Under the pieces are notes generated by a model. The model made no database searches and was not told where the DNA came from. It worked only from the letters and a program-made list of their open reading frames with translations. Shown piece by piece: positions 62,732 to 64,000 of a stretch of 64,000 nucleotides of DNA. Position numbers and translations under genes: made by a program. This stretch comes from DAHVFK01 sp035310985. Its GTDB lineage: Bacteria; Pseudomonadota; Gammaproteobacteria; Burkholderiales; SG8-39. The stretch spans positions 1 through 64,000 of the forward strand of contig DATGDH010000027.1 in assembly GCA_035310985.1 (NCBI GenBank), in the 5' to 3' direction. Numbering within the stretch: position 1 is the stretch's first letter; every line of letters starts with the position of its first letter.

Positions 62732-63846
62732 GCGCCGTGCAACCGCTGCAGTTCTACCGCCCCAACTACCACGTCAAGACCCCGGAGATGCGCTCGCCCG
62801 AGTACGTGCAGATGAGCACGGCGGCGGCGATCACGCTCGGGCTCGTCGCGGGCAAGATGCACCGCACCTCGTGCACGCACTGCCTGAACCTGCTGGTCAC
62901 CTATCCCGAGGGCTGCCGCGCCAACTGCGCCTACTGCGGGCTGGCGCGCCACCGCGAGGAGGCGCGCGACTACGCCGACCGCAACTTCATCCGCGTCGAC
63001 TGGCCGACCGCGCGCTACGACGAGGTGATCGAGCGCGTCAAGGCCGGCTCGGACAAGGGGCGCTTCGAGCGCATGTGCATCTCGATGATCACGCACCCGA
63101 ACTCCAACGAAGACACTTTCGTGCTGCTGGAGCGCTGGGTGCGCGAGGTGCCTTCGGTTCCTGTTTCGATTCTCTCGAACCCCACCACCCTGGAGAAAGA
63201 CGACCTGATCCGGTTGCGTGATCTCGGCGCCGACATCTTTACGGTGGCGCTGGACGCGGTGACGCCCGAGATCTTCGACCGCACGCGCGGCCGCGGCGTC
63301 GATAGCCCGCACACCTACGAGCGCTACTGGCGCACGATCGAATGGGCCGCCGAGGTGTTCGGCCCGGAGAAGTTCGGCGCGCATCTCATCTGCGGCATGG
63401 GCGAGACCGAGCAGGAGATCCTGCGCGTGGCGCAGAGGATCCGCGACCTGGGCGGCCACAACCACATGTTCGCGTTCTTCCCGGAGCGCGGCTCGCTCAT
63501 GGAGGACTGGCCGGCGGTAGACCGTGGCCAGTGGCGCCGCGTGCAGCTGGCGCGGTTCCTGATCGACTACCGCGGCAAGCGCGTCGAGGACATGCGCTTC
63601 GACGGGGCAGGGCGCGTGTTGGATTTCGGGGTCGCGCAAGAGGTCCTGGAAGCGGAAATCGCGTCCGGGACCCCATTCCGCACCTCCGGTTGCCCGGGAA
63701 AGGACGACGAAGTCTCGGCCTGCAACCGCCCGTACGGGGATTCCAGCCCGACCGACATCCTGTCGTTCCCGTTCGCGCCCGCCCGGCGCGACCTCGAGCG
63801 GATCGCGAAGCAGATGGAGGGCCGGCCGGTCAAAGCGGGCAGGTAG
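62728..63846 (+). CDS. lipS2: Radical SAM lipoyl synthase subunit LipS2
   Basis: 372 residues from the ATG at 62728 (ATGA overlap with lipT). Radical-SAM motif CRANCAYC (Cys63, 67, 70), preceded by CTHC, and a biotin-synthase-like C-terminus (FRTSGCPGKDDEVSACNRPYG, core SGCPGKDDE). It is the last gene of the operon. With LipS1 it performs the two sulfur insertions. Complete and intact. Confidence 0.9.
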   Translation: MSAVQPLQFYRPNYHVKTPEMRSPEYVQMSTAAAITLGLVAGKMHRTSCTHCLNLLVTYPEGCRANCAYCGLARHREEARDYADRNFIRVDWPTARYDEVIERVKAGSDKGRFERMCISMITHPNSNEDTFVLLERWVREVPSVPVSILSNPTTLEKDDLIRLRDLGADIFTVALDAVTPEIFDRTRGRGVDSPHTYERYWRTIEWAAEVFGPEKFGAHLICGMGETEQEILRVAQRIRDLGGHNHMFAFFPERGSLMEDWPAVDRGQWRRVQLARFLIDYRGKRVEDMRFDGAGRVLDFGVAQEVLEAEIASGTPFRTSGCPGKDDEVSACNRPYGDSSPTDILSFPFAPARRDLERIAKQMEGRPVKAGR

Positions 63847-63859
63847 GCCTGGGTTGAGG

Positions 63860-63875
63860 CTTATCCGAGGATAAG
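63860..63875. other. Short inverted repeat after lipS2
   Basis: CTTATC and GATAAG form a 6-bp stem with a 4-base loop 14 bp past the lipS2 stop. No T-run follows on the plus strand, so it may be an operator or mRNA 3'-end structure rather than a terminator. Confidence 0.35.
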
Positions 63876-63946
63876 AAAGGCTGACTGGAAGGCCGGCAAT
63901 TTCTGGCAGACTATTTCGTTAAATTCGAATATTTGGAGGAGCGACC

Positions 63947-64000
63947 ATGGAAGCCTCGCCGAATACCGCACTCATCGACGACCTGATCAAGCGCCGCGTC
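63947..64000 (+). CDS. Start of an unidentified gene (partial)
   Basis: An ATG at 63947 with TTGGAGGAGCGACC in front gives 18 codons to the window edge (MEASPNTALIDDLIKRRV). The AT-rich stretch upstream (63910-63935) could hold a promoter. Too short to identify. Confidence 0.6.
   Translation, partial: MEASPNTALIDDLIKRRV

Noticed and set aside
63904..63920. Sigma-54-like promoter before the last partial gene
   Set aside because: TGGCAG is present, but the -12 element reads TTTCG rather than TTGC; not good enough to call.

Overview
The window is GC-rich chromosomal DNA (about two thirds G+C by eye) from a sulfur-oxidising proteobacterium. A betaproteobacterium related to the chemolithotrophic sulfur oxidisers is my best guess, but this rests on gene content only. 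No rRNA, tRNA or CRISPR array was recognised. The striking feature is that two normally alternative cytoplasmic sulfane-sulfur oxidation machines lie within 65 kb: a complete reverse dissimilatory sulfite reductase locus (dsrABEFHCMKLJOPNR) and a complete sulfur-oxidising heterodisulfide-reductase-like locus (tusA-shdrC1B1A-hyp-C2B2-lbpA-dsrE3-lbpA). The second locus carries its own lipoate-assembly genes (lipS1, lplA, lipT, lipS2). A SoeABC-type sulfite dehydrogenase sits directly upstream of it, so sulfite from either machine could be oxidised at the cytoplasmic face of the membrane.

Layout. 1-1.3 kb: the start of a probable methyltransferase gene and a lipocalin gene (blc) that is AT-rich compared with its surroundings. 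1.3-4.1 kb: a five-gene operon divergent from dsrA, encoding a short unknown protein, a solitary Cas6/Cmx6-like protein, a tandem-TusA protein, a helical unknown and a TauD-like dioxygenase. 4.3-17.6 kb: the dsr operon, ending in a dihydrolipoamide dehydrogenase gene. 17.6-20.6 kb: a diguanylate cyclase, two small proteins and a methyltransferase whose 3' end runs into a decayed copy of the end of the dihydrolipoamide dehydrogenase gene.

20.8-24.8 kb: what I read as an integron gene-cassette array without a visible integrase. Seven small, mostly membrane or exported proteins all point the same way, and attC-like recombination sites separate the cassettes. 25.3-30.2 kb: an RbbA/YhhJ-type efflux system. 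30.2-37 kb: an HD-GYP response regulator, a DUF2157/DUF4824-like pair, an amidase and an ABC exporter. 37.3-40.1 kb: a PEP-CTERM protein, a di-haem cytochrome c peroxidase and a truncated IS1182-type transposase. 40.2-42 kb: a NarX/NarL-like two-component pair. 42.1-47.7 kb: a complete Opp/Dpp peptide-type ABC importer. 47.7-64 kb: a small unknown, soeABC, the tusA-shdr-lbpA-lip operon, and the start of one more gene at the edge.

How the genes work together. Persulfide sulfur would be relayed by TusA and DsrE-type proteins. On the Dsr branch it passes through DsrEFH to DsrC and is oxidised by DsrAB with DsrL and the DsrMKJOP membrane complex. On the sHdr branch it enters the sHdr complex, with the lipoate-binding proteins LbpA as electron or sulfur partners. 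LbpA lipoylation depends on the downstream lip genes, and the dihydrolipoamide dehydrogenase at the end of the dsr operon is a plausible reoxidant of LbpA. All functions are inferred from sequence features and known families. No database search was run.
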